Shown in pieces: positions 17,485-26,409 of a stretch of DNA of 64,000 nt. The position numbers and the translations under genes were made by a program. Source of the DNA: Parabacteroides goldsteinii DSM 19448 = WAL 12034 (GTDB lineage Bacteria; Bacteroidota; Bacteroidia; Bacteroidales; Tannerellaceae); the NCBI RefSeq assembly GCF_000969835.1, contig NZ_KQ033913.1, positions 1,689,716 to 1,753,715 of the forward strand, written 5' to 3'. The notes beneath the pieces are model-generated. The model saw nothing but the letters and a program-made list of their open reading frames with translations. It was not told the origin of the DNA and searched no databases. Every line of letters starts with the position of its first letter. Positions within the stretch are counted from its first letter, which is position 1.

Positions 17485-18780
17485 TCACTGCATCCGTCGG
17501 ATACCAATAGCCTTATTATACTGGGCCAATGATGCTTTTTGCTGGTACCAGGTCTGGATCAGGCTGCTATAAGACTGTATCCATGACAACTGGGCAGAAA
17601 GGACATCGACAATAGGAAGCTTACCTTCGTTGTAACTGAATGTATTCAGATCCAGATTCTCTTCTGCTATCTTACAAGCCTCTTCAGCGACATCGATCTG
17701 TTTAGTATTCTCTGTCAGGCTTGTCCATGCATTAGCCACTTCCTGAGTGATCTGGTCGCGGGTATTATCCATTGCATACTCTTTACTGCGCAGCACGGCT
17801 TTTTGGGAATTTACTTCCTTGAAACGGGCACCCCAACGGAACAAAGGAATCTTTAAAGATGCAAAGACAGCCGGTGTCCATAAGTTATCGGAGCCTTTTA
17901 CGTTCAACATAGGAGTTCCCCATGTGCCCTGAAAACCGACAGACAGGGTCGGATTATATTTTGCTTTTGACAGGTTGATCTGTCTTTTCTGATACTCGAT
18001 GTTCAGTTTGGAGATCAGGTAGTCCGGCCGGTTTTCCAGTGCTGCCGATTCACCGACCTGCATAGGCAACGGTAAAACCATCGTAATAGAGTCTGTAATC
18101 GTTATCGGCTCCATTGGAGGGACACCCATCAGGACATTCAGATTCTGCAATGCAATCTGATAATCCTTATAAGCGGCACTTTTATTCAACTCGGCTTCCT
18201 TTAAACGGGCCTGTACCTGCAACAGGTCGGTCTTGCTGATCTGTCCGTCCTGAAAACGGAGAGTCAGCACGTTTGCCAGTTCCTGTACAATATCGACATA
18301 CTGTGTCATTACAGCGTACATGCCTTTACGGGCAGCAACAGACCAATAGTTCATGTCGGCAGCATAAACGATGTTATCGGTCGTCAACTCTTCGGCCTCG
18401 GTCGCGATCTGGCCCTGGATTTCGGCAGCCTTATAATTGTTGTAAATTTGTCCGCCGGCGTAAATAGGCTGGCTTACTGTGGCACCAAGACTATACGTAT
18501 TATGGTCCATTTCGATACCGGGTATGCCATCTCCCATTCCCAATTCGTATTTATTTATACGGTATTGATAACTTCCGGAGAAATCCACAGCCGGGAAGAA
18601 TGCTGTTTTAGCAGCTTTGATAGCATGCTGCATTGCAATCCGTTCTTCCGAACTTTGCTTGATCTGACGGCTGTATTCAAGTACTTTTTCTTTGTATTCG
18701 GCTGCCGTAATGGGCTGCACCTGTGCTTTCGCAGACAGGGCACCCAGTAACATACAACCTATTATCAGTTTACTTTTCAT
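17485..18780 (-). CDS. TolC family outer membrane efflux protein
   Basis: This 431-aa protein has a cleavable signal peptide (MKSKLIIGCMLLGALSAKAQ) and two OEP (outer membrane efflux protein) repeats made of long amphipathic helices, for example the Gln/Ala-rich SFQ-type stretch AELNKSAAYKDYQIALQNLNVLMG. It forms the trimeric outer-membrane channel and periplasmic tunnel of a tripartite pump. The gene starts 3 bp after the stop of the RND pump gene, so the three genes form one operon with order adaptor, pump, channel. Length is normal for the family. Confidence 0.92.
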   Translation of the reverse strand: MKSKLIIGCMLLGALSAKAQVQPITAAEYKEKVLEYSRQIKQSSEERIAMQHAIKAAKTAFFPAVDFSGSYQYRINKYELGMGDGIPGIEMDHNTYSLGATVSQPIYAGGQIYNNYKAAEIQGQIATEAEELTTDNIVYAADMNYWSVAARKGMYAVMTQYVDIVQELANVLTLRFQDGQISKTDLLQVQARLKEAELNKSAAYKDYQIALQNLNVLMGVPPMEPITITDSITMVLPLPMQVGESAALENRPDYLISKLNIEYQKRQINLSKAKYNPTLSVGFQGTWGTPMLNVKGSDNLWTPAVFASLKIPLFRWGARFKEVNSQKAVLRSKEYAMDNTRDQITQEVANAWTSLTENTKQIDVAEEACKIAEENLDLNTFSYNEGKLPIVDVLSAQLSWIQSYSSLIQTWYQQKASLAQYNKAIGIRRMQ

Positions 18781-18783
18781 ATC

Positions 18784-21700
18784 TTATTCCGATTTAATCT
18801 TAAAGAAAATACAATAGGTAACCGGAAGCACGAAGATGGTCAGGATGGTTGAGACAAACAAACCTCCCATGATCGTTGCGGCCATACCTGCAAACATCGC
18901 GTCTCCCAACAACGGAAGCATACCCAGAATCGTTGTACCCGAGGCCATCGTTACAGGAACGATACGTGTCTTAGTTGCCTCGATAACGGCATTGACAGGA
19001 GCCAGTCCGCTATCCATTTGCAAACCTATCTCATCGACAAGCACAATCGCATTCTTTATATTCATACCGATCAGTCCCAATAATCCCAGCATCGCAAAGA
19101 AGTCGAGCGACTTGCCGAATACCAGTAATCCCAGTACCACACCGATGAAGATCAACGGAAGCATAGCCATGATCAGCACCGGTTTACGGTAATATTTCGG
19201 GAAAAGGAACAACAGGGTAACATAGATCAGACCGAACATCAACGGAATATTGGCGGCAATCGCTTTGTTACCTTTATCCTGTTCGCTTTGTTCTCCGAAA
19301 TAAGTCATCTTATAACCTTCAGGAACCTGTATTTGTTTCTGGGCTTCTGTCCAAAGATGGCTGAAAGCAGCCATGGTGTTGGCGCCGCGTTTCGGTTCAC
19401 ATTGCATCATCATGTATGGCTGACGGTTGTAACGTCTCACTACATTATATTCATAATCGAGAGAGAAATCGTCGATAACCTGTTCAACTTTGACGGAACG
19501 TCCTTTGGCACTGTAAACCGGCAATGTTCTAATATCGTTCAGGTTCATAGAATCCCTGTCGGCATCCTTCATCAGGATAGGCATGAAGACATCGCCTTCA
19601 CGATATTCACCCAATGGTACACCATTCGTTGCCGAACGAAGGGAATAAGCAACCTGCTGGCGGGTAATACCCAGGCGCAGACCTTTTTCCTGTGAGTACA
19701 TCGGTTTCCATACCGGTACTTTATTCCCCCAGCTGTCACGCACTTCCATCACCTGGTCGTACTGACGGGCAATCTCTTTGACTTGTTCCGTTAAAGCGAC
19801 CAGTGTATCCACATTGTCGCCGATAAAACCGATCTCGATAGCGGCATCAGGTACCGGAGACAAGGCGAACAAGGCTGAACGCGTCAGGATATCAGGATAG
19901 TTAGCCACCATATAGTCATAGAATTTACCTTCTTCCGCCTGTGCATCCTCCGCCTTTTTAGTCTCAATCAGCACATTGGCAAAGTTAGGTTTCGGACCTA
20001 CCGACGAACTTGCCAGGTAATAACGAACCGGTGAACCTCCCAGGGTAAATGAATATGACTTGATATTCTCGTTCTTGCTCAGATAATCTTCGATCAGCTT
20101 AACATTCTTCTCCACGTCGTAAATACTGTACCCTTCAGGGAAGATCAGGTCGGCACGGAAATAAGGTTTGTTCATGATCGGGAAGAAACTCTGCGGCATG
20201 ATACTCATAATAAATAAGGAGAGGAACAATGTCGCAATCACGGAAGTAATAGTTATCCATCTGCGTTTGATCAGACGCCCCAGCACCCCTTCGAATTTAT
20301 GATACAGTTTCGTATCGTACGGATCCTTCGACTCGCCCGGTTTAGCCTCTTTCAGGATAAAGTTACCGAAAGTTGTTGTCTGAGTCAATGCCAGTACCCA
20401 ACTTAAACCTAATGAAACAGCCAATACGATAAACAACGGTTTAACGATTTCGGCCACTGAAGCCGGAGCCAGATACATCGGCAGGAATGAACAGACAGCG
20501 ATAAAGGTAGCTCCCAGCAATGCCCATTGCGGTTTGGTCGCTCCATCGATCAGAGCCTGATAACGGGACAATCCCCGCTTGATACCGACCTGCGCATTAT
20601 CGGTTACAACTATCGCATTATCCACCAGCATACCCATCGCAATGATAAAGGCGGCCAGCGAAGTACGGTTCAGTCCGACGCCCCAGATCAACATAAGCAA
20701 TAAAGTACCGCCCACCGAGAAGAGCAGCGAACTACCCACCAGCATACCGGCACGTGATCCCATCACCAGGAAGATCACCACAATTACAATCAGCAACGAT
20801 TCGATCAGGTTCAGGATAAAACCATTGTTTGCCTCGTCTGCAATCTTGTTTTCCGGATAGATCGTTTTCAGGTCCATTCCAACAGGGAACAATTGTTCCA
20901 TCTCCTGGAGGTGGGCAGCTACATCATTACCGACAGCCACCACGTCATCTTTAGCACCTGTTGCAACTCCGATACCGATAGCACGTTTGCCATCCACACG
21001 CATCAGATTGGAAGGAGGATCCATATACCCTCGTTCCACAATAGCAATATCTCCTAAACGGACTTCACTACCGCTTTTGGTTACGATCAACTGGTCGCGG
21101 ATATCCTGGATATTCTTATAGGTTCCTTCCGCCCGGACACGCAACTGGTAATTACCCGTATTGATATCTCCGGTATTTACCAGCAGGTTTTGCGTTTGCA
21201 ACACTTGCTGTATCGAGTTCGGGTCGATACCAAGATTTGCCAGTTTAGGAACTGAAATCCTTACATTAATAACTTGTGTCTGTTCACCGAACAGATATAC
21301 TTTCTGAACACCGGGAACGGGAGACAGTTCCGTCTTGATCTTCTGAGCCCAGTCACGTAATTCATCATAGGTATAACCATCATCCGCACTCAAAGCGTAA
21401 TAGATACCAAACACGTCTCCAAAATCATCGCTGACTGAGATAGAAGAAGCGCCACTCGGCAGGCGGGGTTCGATATTCGCCACCTTACGGCGAAGTTCAT
21501 CCCACTTAACGGGCATGTTGTCAGGGTCGAGTGTCGGCTGAAGTTCAATCGAAATCTTAGACATACCGAAATAAGATTCAGACTTGATCTGAAGCACGTC
21601 AGACATAGACTGGATCTCACGTTCGATTGGCTCGGTGACCAGTTTTTCTACCTCGAAAGGAGTCGCACCCGGATATTGTGTAACAAGCACAGCCTGCTTG

Positions 21701-21825
21701 ATCACAAAGGGAGCATCTTCCTTCTTCGGCAATTTAAAGAAAGAGTATATACCACCTATCAGCATAACAGCCAGGAAGAAGTATATAATCTTCGAATTCT
21801 CTAAAGAATATTTTGGAATATTCAT
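18784..21825 (-). CDS. RND efflux pump inner-membrane permease (AcrB/HAE1-like)
   Basis: This 1013-aa protein has the full RND layout: a first membrane helix (residues about 10-28), a large periplasmic loop, helices 2-6 (about 335-500), a second large loop, and helices 8-12 at the end. Typical motifs are VTQYPGATPFEVEKLVTEPIE, SMSDVLQIKSES, the helix-4 segment GMLVDNAIVVTDN with the proton-relay Asp pair region, and the repeat-2 counterpart GLIGMNIKNAIVLVDEI. It exports drugs or other amphipathic compounds using the proton gradient. It is slightly shorter than E. coli AcrB. It lies 11 bp after the adaptor gene. Substrate range cannot be read. Confidence 0.93.
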   Translation of the reverse strand: MNIPKYSLENSKIIYFFLAVMLIGGIYSFFKLPKKEDAPFVIKQAVLVTQYPGATPFEVEKLVTEPIEREIQSMSDVLQIKSESYFGMSKISIELQPTLDPDNMPVKWDELRRKVANIEPRLPSGASSISVSDDFGDVFGIYYALSADDGYTYDELRDWAQKIKTELSPVPGVQKVYLFGEQTQVINVRISVPKLANLGIDPNSIQQVLQTQNLLVNTGDINTGNYQLRVRAEGTYKNIQDIRDQLIVTKSGSEVRLGDIAIVERGYMDPPSNLMRVDGKRAIGIGVATGAKDDVVAVGNDVAAHLQEMEQLFPVGMDLKTIYPENKIADEANNGFILNLIESLLIVIVVIFLVMGSRAGMLVGSSLLFSVGGTLLLMLIWGVGLNRTSLAAFIIAMGMLVDNAIVVTDNAQVGIKRGLSRYQALIDGATKPQWALLGATFIAVCSFLPMYLAPASVAEIVKPLFIVLAVSLGLSWVLALTQTTTFGNFILKEAKPGESKDPYDTKLYHKFEGVLGRLIKRRWITITSVIATLFLSLFIMSIMPQSFFPIMNKPYFRADLIFPEGYSIYDVEKNVKLIEDYLSKNENIKSYSFTLGGSPVRYYLASSSVGPKPNFANVLIETKKAEDAQAEEGKFYDYMVANYPDILTRSALFALSPVPDAAIEIGFIGDNVDTLVALTEQVKEIARQYDQVMEVRDSWGNKVPVWKPMYSQEKGLRLGITRQQVAYSLRSATNGVPLGEYREGDVFMPILMKDADRDSMNLNDIRTLPVYSAKGRSVKVEQVIDDFSLDYEYNVVRRYNRQPYMMMQCEPKRGANTMAAFSHLWTEAQKQIQVPEGYKMTYFGEQSEQDKGNKAIAANIPLMFGLIYVTLLFLFPKYYRKPVLIMAMLPLIFIGVVLGLLVFGKSLDFFAMLGLLGLIGMNIKNAIVLVDEIGLQMDSGLAPVNAVIEATKTRIVPVTMASGTTILGMLPLLGDAMFAGMAATIMGGLFVSTILTIFVLPVTYCIFFKIKSE

Positions 21826-21836
21826 TGCTTATCCTC

Positions 21837-22889
21837 TTAATCTGTTAATACTTTTACTTGTTGTCCGTCGACAAGGCGGGTTACTCCGGCAGTAACGATC
21901 TGCTCTCCGGCTTTCAAACCTTCGGTTACGACAACACCGTCTTTGCCGACCAGTTCTTTTTCCGTAATCTTACGACGTTCCACTTTCGAGGTTTGCGGGT
22001 TATAGACGAACACATATTTATTACCACTGTTCGGTTCGTCGGCAACGATAGCAGACAGCGGAATCAACACGGCCCCTTCATTGAAACTCTTGCTCTCTAT
22101 GTTCAGGATTACACGACAGGAGAAACCTACGGCTACCTTATATTTGTTCAGATTAAATTCGGGATCATCAATATAAAGGAATACCGGTACGCCGGAACCA
22201 TCGGGCGAGGCTTCCACATATTCTTTTACTTTCGCTTTGAAGCGGGTCCCTTTGTAATTGTCAAACTCTACAAAGATGCTGTAGGGAGTGGAGAAGTAAG
22301 TGATATTCGTTTCAGGCATTGTGAACTGCACCTGCAATTTGTTCGGGTTTATCAGGCAGACAATACCTTGTCCCATCTGTACCTTCTGATAATTCTCTAC
22401 ATATTTCTTTTGGATGAAGCCATCGAAAGGAGCACGCAGCTTAGTCTGCTCCAAGGTATTCTGTGAGTTTTCGAATGCTGCCTGTGCATTGGAATAAGCA
22501 GCCTTTGTCGATTCATACTCCTGTTGAGAGATTGCCTGTTTAGCCAGCAGTCTTTCCGCACGCTGCAACTGCGCCTGTGCTGTCTGGAAAGAAGCCTTTT
22601 TGGCTTCATAATCCCATTTGAAATCCTGTGGGTCTATTTCGGCTACGATTTGCCCTGTACGTACTTTCTGTCCTTCTTCGACATTTAATGAAATCAGCGG
22701 ACCGGACATCTTAAAAGCCAGGTCACTAAATTGATCAGGCGATACAACACCGCTAAATGATTTTTCTACCATATCCAAAGATGTCACTTCTTCCAGCTTC
22801 ACCGGACGAGGGCCCTGTTCCTTTACCGGAGGCTGGCTACATGACATCAATGCTGTCAATACAAAAACGGGAATCAATTTACCATTCAT
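21837..22889 (-). CDS. RND efflux periplasmic adaptor, lipoprotein (HlyD/AcrA family)
   Basis: This 350-aa protein starts with a lipoprotein signal (MNGKLIPVFVLTALMSC) with the lipobox Cys at residue 17. The membrane-fusion core follows: the lipoyl-like half FKMSGPLISLNVEEGQKVRTGQIVAEIDPQ, an alpha-helical hairpin rich in Ala/Gln (about 90-145), the second lipoyl half LRAPFDGFIQKKYVENYQKV, and beta-barrel domains. It links the RND pump to the TolC-like channel. It is the first gene of the operon. I see no clear -7 box in the AT-rich 202-bp upstream gap. No TetR- or AraC-type regulator adjoins the operon. Confidence 0.93.
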   Translation of the reverse strand: MNGKLIPVFVLTALMSCSQPPVKEQGPRPVKLEEVTSLDMVEKSFSGVVSPDQFSDLAFKMSGPLISLNVEEGQKVRTGQIVAEIDPQDFKWDYEAKKASFQTAQAQLQRAERLLAKQAISQQEYESTKAAYSNAQAAFENSQNTLEQTKLRAPFDGFIQKKYVENYQKVQMGQGIVCLINPNKLQVQFTMPETNITYFSTPYSIFVEFDNYKGTRFKAKVKEYVEASPDGSGVPVFLYIDDPEFNLNKYKVAVGFSCRVILNIESKSFNEGAVLIPLSAIVADEPNSGNKYVFVYNPQTSKVERRKITEKELVGKDGVVVTEGLKAGEQIVTAGVTRLVDGQQVKVLTD

Positions 22890-23091
22890 GATAACAACTT
22901 GATTTAGTTATTTTAGTTACTTATTAATTATATATGCTTGCATACAGTCATATAAAACTATGCGTTAAGTCATAGCTATACAACATTCATTTTCCACTAA
23001 TTGTTCTAATTGCGCCGCTCCTTCGGAACCGAACGGCAGCTACTTATATTTGCTTGTTTTATTTCTATATTGCTCGTACAAACTACTAGTG

Positions 23092-24060
23092 TCAAAAGGA
23101 CCAACTGTCCCAATCTATTTTTGCTTCCATTACCCTTTCCTGTTCATCGGGAACAGCCGGAAAGAAATCAATTCCCGTTACTTTTTCCACACTATCGACA
23201 GGTATCACCATTGACTTCAAAGAAGTCTTTTTATAATCCTTATTTTCCAGAATGAACGCAATTGCTTTATATTCGCTTCCCGAAACATAACAAATCACTT
23301 TGTAAAACGCGCCAGGAACACCTACTCGATTCTTTCCCATCCGTTTCATATTGTCCGTAATTACAGGACCGGTAGCAATCAGCAAAGATCCGTAATCTTT
23401 CGCCCATAAACGGCTCTGCTCTTCCAGTTCTTTCCAGATACCCCGGTTCAGCGCCGGTTTCTGCGGACAGATATTACTGAAATAAAATGATTCGCGCATT
23501 GCCTTTGCCGACCACTTCATGTCACCGGCAGGAGCCATATGGCCACGGTCGTAACCTGTACGGGTATAGTCTTCATTCGTTGCTGTCGCACCTTTTACCA
23601 TCGGGTCCGGTACGAATTTATTAGAACGTTCCGTCTTTTTGCTTTTCGCCTCTTCGGCAGTCAGCTCGTAAGCTACCCAGTTCGCAATCTTATAATCTGA
23701 ATTGTAGGATACGGTATATCCTTCGTGACGGATCACTTGTTCGGAACGTTTAGCCTTCAATTTAGGGATTTCGGCATTTGCCGGAACTTTAAAAGTAGTT
23801 GTTTTCGGACGAGGAGGAACAATGGCAGGCTTTTTATCTGCCGGTTTTTCCTTTACAGGATCAGCAGGCTGCTTCTTCTGTTCCACCGCCACAGGCTTCT
23901 TACCGGAAGTAGGATAGAAATAGTTAAACACATATAACAGGCCGATAAAACAGATAACCACTAAGGCCGCAAGAACAAATATACGCCTGATTACAGAAAC
24001 TAAAGATGCCCCCTGATTCTTCTTTTTCCGCGATTTTGCTTTGCCTTTTCTTTTTGCCAT
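23092..24060 (-). CDS. Membrane-anchored DNA/RNA non-specific endonuclease (NUC1/EndoG fold)
   Basis: This 322-aa protein has a Lys/Arg-rich cytoplasmic start (MAKRKGKAKSRKKKNQG), one membrane helix (about residues 24-46), a Lys/Pro-rich linker and a beta-beta-alpha-metal nuclease domain. The catalytic DRGH motif is in YDRGHMAPAGDMKW, and the metal-binding Asn is in SNICPQKPALNRGIW. The enzyme should face the periplasm and degrade DNA or RNA, for nutrition or against incoming nucleic acid. The positive N-terminus also suits membrane orientation. It stands alone with its own promoter at 24088-24119. Confidence 0.9.
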   Translation of the reverse strand: MAKRKGKAKSRKKKNQGASLVSVIRRIFVLAALVVICFIGLLYVFNYFYPTSGKKPVAVEQKKQPADPVKEKPADKKPAIVPPRPKTTTFKVPANAEIPKLKAKRSEQVIRHEGYTVSYNSDYKIANWVAYELTAEEAKSKKTERSNKFVPDPMVKGATATNEDYTRTGYDRGHMAPAGDMKWSAKAMRESFYFSNICPQKPALNRGIWKELEEQSRLWAKDYGSLLIATGPVITDNMKRMGKNRVGVPGAFYKVICYVSGSEYKAIAFILENKDYKKTSLKSMVIPVDSVEKVTGIDFFPAVPDEQERVMEAKIDWDSWSF

Positions 24061-24087
24061 TGATTAATAACCATTTATTCTCCGCCG

Positions 24088-24119
24088 CAAAAGTAGATAA
24101 TGTGAGATTATTAAACAAT
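24088..24119 (-). promoter_or_regulatory. Bacteroidetes-type promoter of the nuclease gene
   Basis: On the - strand, ATTG (24116-24119) lies 20 bp before TACTTTTG (24088-24095), a good match to the -33/-7 pattern. The start should be near 24081, about 20 nt before the ATG. Confidence 0.6.
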
Positions 24120-24156
24120 ATATAAACCTTAAATATATTCGTCAGAATTAATACAA

Positions 24157-24184
24157 AAAGTGCCCCGATTAAAAGGGGCACTTT
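24157..24184. terminator. Terminator, perfect 10-bp stem, for the GH78 gene
   Basis: AAAGTGCCCC (24157-24166) pairs perfectly with GGGGCACTTT (24175-24184) around an 8-base loop. On the - strand it is followed by a T-run. The loop contains the stop codon of the rhamnosidase gene. It marks the end of the rhamnose unit. Confidence 0.85.
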
Positions 24185-26376
24185 AAATTATAGGTTCCGG
24201 AGCCTATCTGCTGTATCTTTCCTTTCGGAGAAACGACCTCTGCACTCGTCTGTTCCGGAACTTGTATTTCCATTAATATAGTACGTCCTGACTTGCGTAA
24301 TTTCACTTTTATATCTCCGTAATGGGTAGGTACTGATGCCGATGCTTCCGTTAAAGACCCCATCTGAGGTTTTATGCGGAATGTACGGAAACCGGGAGAT
24401 GTCGGTTCAATACCACACACTTTCTGGCTCAGCAGCGTCAGCGGTCCTCCGCTCCAGGCATGGTTGATCGTACCTCCTCCGAAACCTTCAGCGCCGACTC
24501 CCCAACCCTCAAATAAGGTTGTATAATCCTTATAGTTTAACATACCGGCATACCGGTCACGCATCCTCTGCAAGGCAACCTCCGGGGCATTCATCTGAAA
24601 AAGTGCTTCCAATACATACTTTTCCATATAGGGACTGGCATGATATTCTTTTTTCAAGACCTTCAGTATGGCGGGATACTTGTCTTTTGTCGCCAAACCG
24701 GATAGAACGGCCATAGCCTGCGAACGGTCGTCATCCTTGCCATGATAACCCGGAGAACGATATGCAGTGCCGGTCCAGAATTTCGTATTAAAGCATTTCT
24801 CAATACTATACATCATACGGGTGATCTCTTCTGCATCTGCTTTCTTACCCAGTTGAAGTGCAAATTCCTTTTCTGCTTTCAGTGCCAGATAATACCAGCA
24901 GTTCGTCAATACCCCCATATCGATCTGTTCGCCCCAGTCACCCCAACTCCATTCACCACTGCGTTCGATGGGCAGGCCACTCTTATCGACCTGCCATGTT
25001 TCATGCAGATAACGATGCAGGCGGTCATAAATAACCGGAATAAATGTACTGTCTCCGCTATAATAATACTGTGTATAGAAACCATACCAACCCACCGAAG
25101 CCAGCATCTGCAAAGGCAACTCCTTCGACCAGTTACCGGCAGGAACAGGAGCAAACAATGAGCCGTCGGCACGCTGCCAGTTCATCAGTTCATAAATGCC
25201 TTTAACGGCCAGTTTATGGGAAGAAGGAGAAAGTGCATAGAAAGCCTCTCCCAACTCGTTCACCTCGTCTCCCCACCATTGAGCACGTTCGCGTTCGGGA
25301 CAATCCATATAATTGTCACGCATCGTTATATATAATGTTCTCGCAGAACGTTTCCAAAGTTCGTTCAGGAAAGAATCGTTACATTGAAACGATCCGGCAA
25401 ACTCTGTATCATAGCCGGTTTCACGATACTTAACTTCCAGTACTTTTACTCCTTCGGGAAGAATATACCACATCTCATGACCGCTCATCCAGCCGTAACT
25501 TTCATACTCCTGTATGCCGTTGCGGGTGACATATTCGGCACGGATATTTTCTGGTCCTCCACCCCGATAATTATCCGTCTGCATATGGATTGTCGCACCT
25601 TCCGCCGACTCCACTTTCAGATAGGGTGTAAACTGGCAGTTGTAAGGTAAACGGCAGAACAGGGTATCGCCTCTCTCCGACCGGCGGACACCCGGATACT
25701 CCTTTAAACCAAAATCCTTAAAAAGCGGAATAGGACGTTCAACCAGGTTTCCCAAAGGCGCTTTACCAACCACTGCAGCGATCTCGGCTCCGGGAAACGT
25801 ATTCTTATAGCCAGGCTGGTTCCATCCTTCTAATGTTCTGCGGGCATCGAAACGGATATTGCTTTCCGACAGGCGATAGTTCGGATAAGGAGCACCGGTA
25901 TTCTGATAAGCATCATATACCCTACAACTCCAGCTTTTATCGGATACAATCTCTATGCCGGGAGCAATCGCCTCAAATAACAAGGCTGCCAGTCCACTGT
26001 TCACATGACTGAATCCGTTCTTACCAAAATGCCACACCAAAACAGCGATCGTATTTTCCCCCGACGTAAGGTAAGGAGCAATCTCTACCGAATCGTAGTA
26101 AGTATCATAAGGAGAAGGACCGCGTTTCAAGCCTCCTTCAAACACCACCATCCGACCGTTGATCCATAACCAATATTTACTGTCGGCTGCAATATGTGCG
26201 GCCAGTGTCCGGGGAACTTCAGCCAAAGTTACCGTTTTACGATAGGCCAGCCAGGTATTGCTCGCACTCTGGCATTGTTCCGTATTTATCCAGTTTGCTT
26301 TCCAGTACGTTTTCGTTTTAGCTTCTGCCGAAGCCAAAAATCCGGCGCATACACACAATAAGAGATACTTTTTCAT
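24169..26376 (-). CDS. Secreted alpha-L-rhamnosidase, GH78 family
   Basis: I choose the ATG at 26376, which gives a signal peptide MKKYLLLCVCAGFLASAEA; an ATG 9 codons upstream adds no signal-like residues. The 735-aa mature layout is an N-terminal beta-sandwich with WLWINGRMVVFEGGLKRG, further sandwich domains, and from about residue 335 an (alpha/alpha)6 barrel. The catalytic region has the GH78 motif DCPERERAQWWGDEVNE, where acidic residues act as general acid. A C-terminal beta domain ends the protein. It removes terminal alpha-L-rhamnose from plant or microbial glycans in the periplasm. It is the last gene of the unit, 33 bp after the second GH78-like gene. Confidence 0.88.
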   Translation of the reverse strand: MKKYLLLCVCAGFLASAEAKTKTYWKANWINTEQCQSASNTWLAYRKTVTLAEVPRTLAAHIAADSKYWLWINGRMVVFEGGLKRGPSPYDTYYDSVEIAPYLTSGENTIAVLVWHFGKNGFSHVNSGLAALLFEAIAPGIEIVSDKSWSCRVYDAYQNTGAPYPNYRLSESNIRFDARRTLEGWNQPGYKNTFPGAEIAAVVGKAPLGNLVERPIPLFKDFGLKEYPGVRRSERGDTLFCRLPYNCQFTPYLKVESAEGATIHMQTDNYRGGGPENIRAEYVTRNGIQEYESYGWMSGHEMWYILPEGVKVLEVKYRETGYDTEFAGSFQCNDSFLNELWKRSARTLYITMRDNYMDCPERERAQWWGDEVNELGEAFYALSPSSHKLAVKGIYELMNWQRADGSLFAPVPAGNWSKELPLQMLASVGWYGFYTQYYYSGDSTFIPVIYDRLHRYLHETWQVDKSGLPIERSGEWSWGDWGEQIDMGVLTNCWYYLALKAEKEFALQLGKKADAEEITRMMYSIEKCFNTKFWTGTAYRSPGYHGKDDDRSQAMAVLSGLATKDKYPAILKVLKKEYHASPYMEKYVLEALFQMNAPEVALQRMRDRYAGMLNYKDYTTLFEGWGVGAEGFGGGTINHAWSGGPLTLLSQKVCGIEPTSPGFRTFRIKPQMGSLTEASASVPTHYGDIKVKLRKSGRTILMEIQVPEQTSAEVVSPKGKIQQIGSGTYNLKCPF

Positions 26377-26409
26377 AATACGATCGCTTTTACAGGTTAT
26401 CAATTTTAT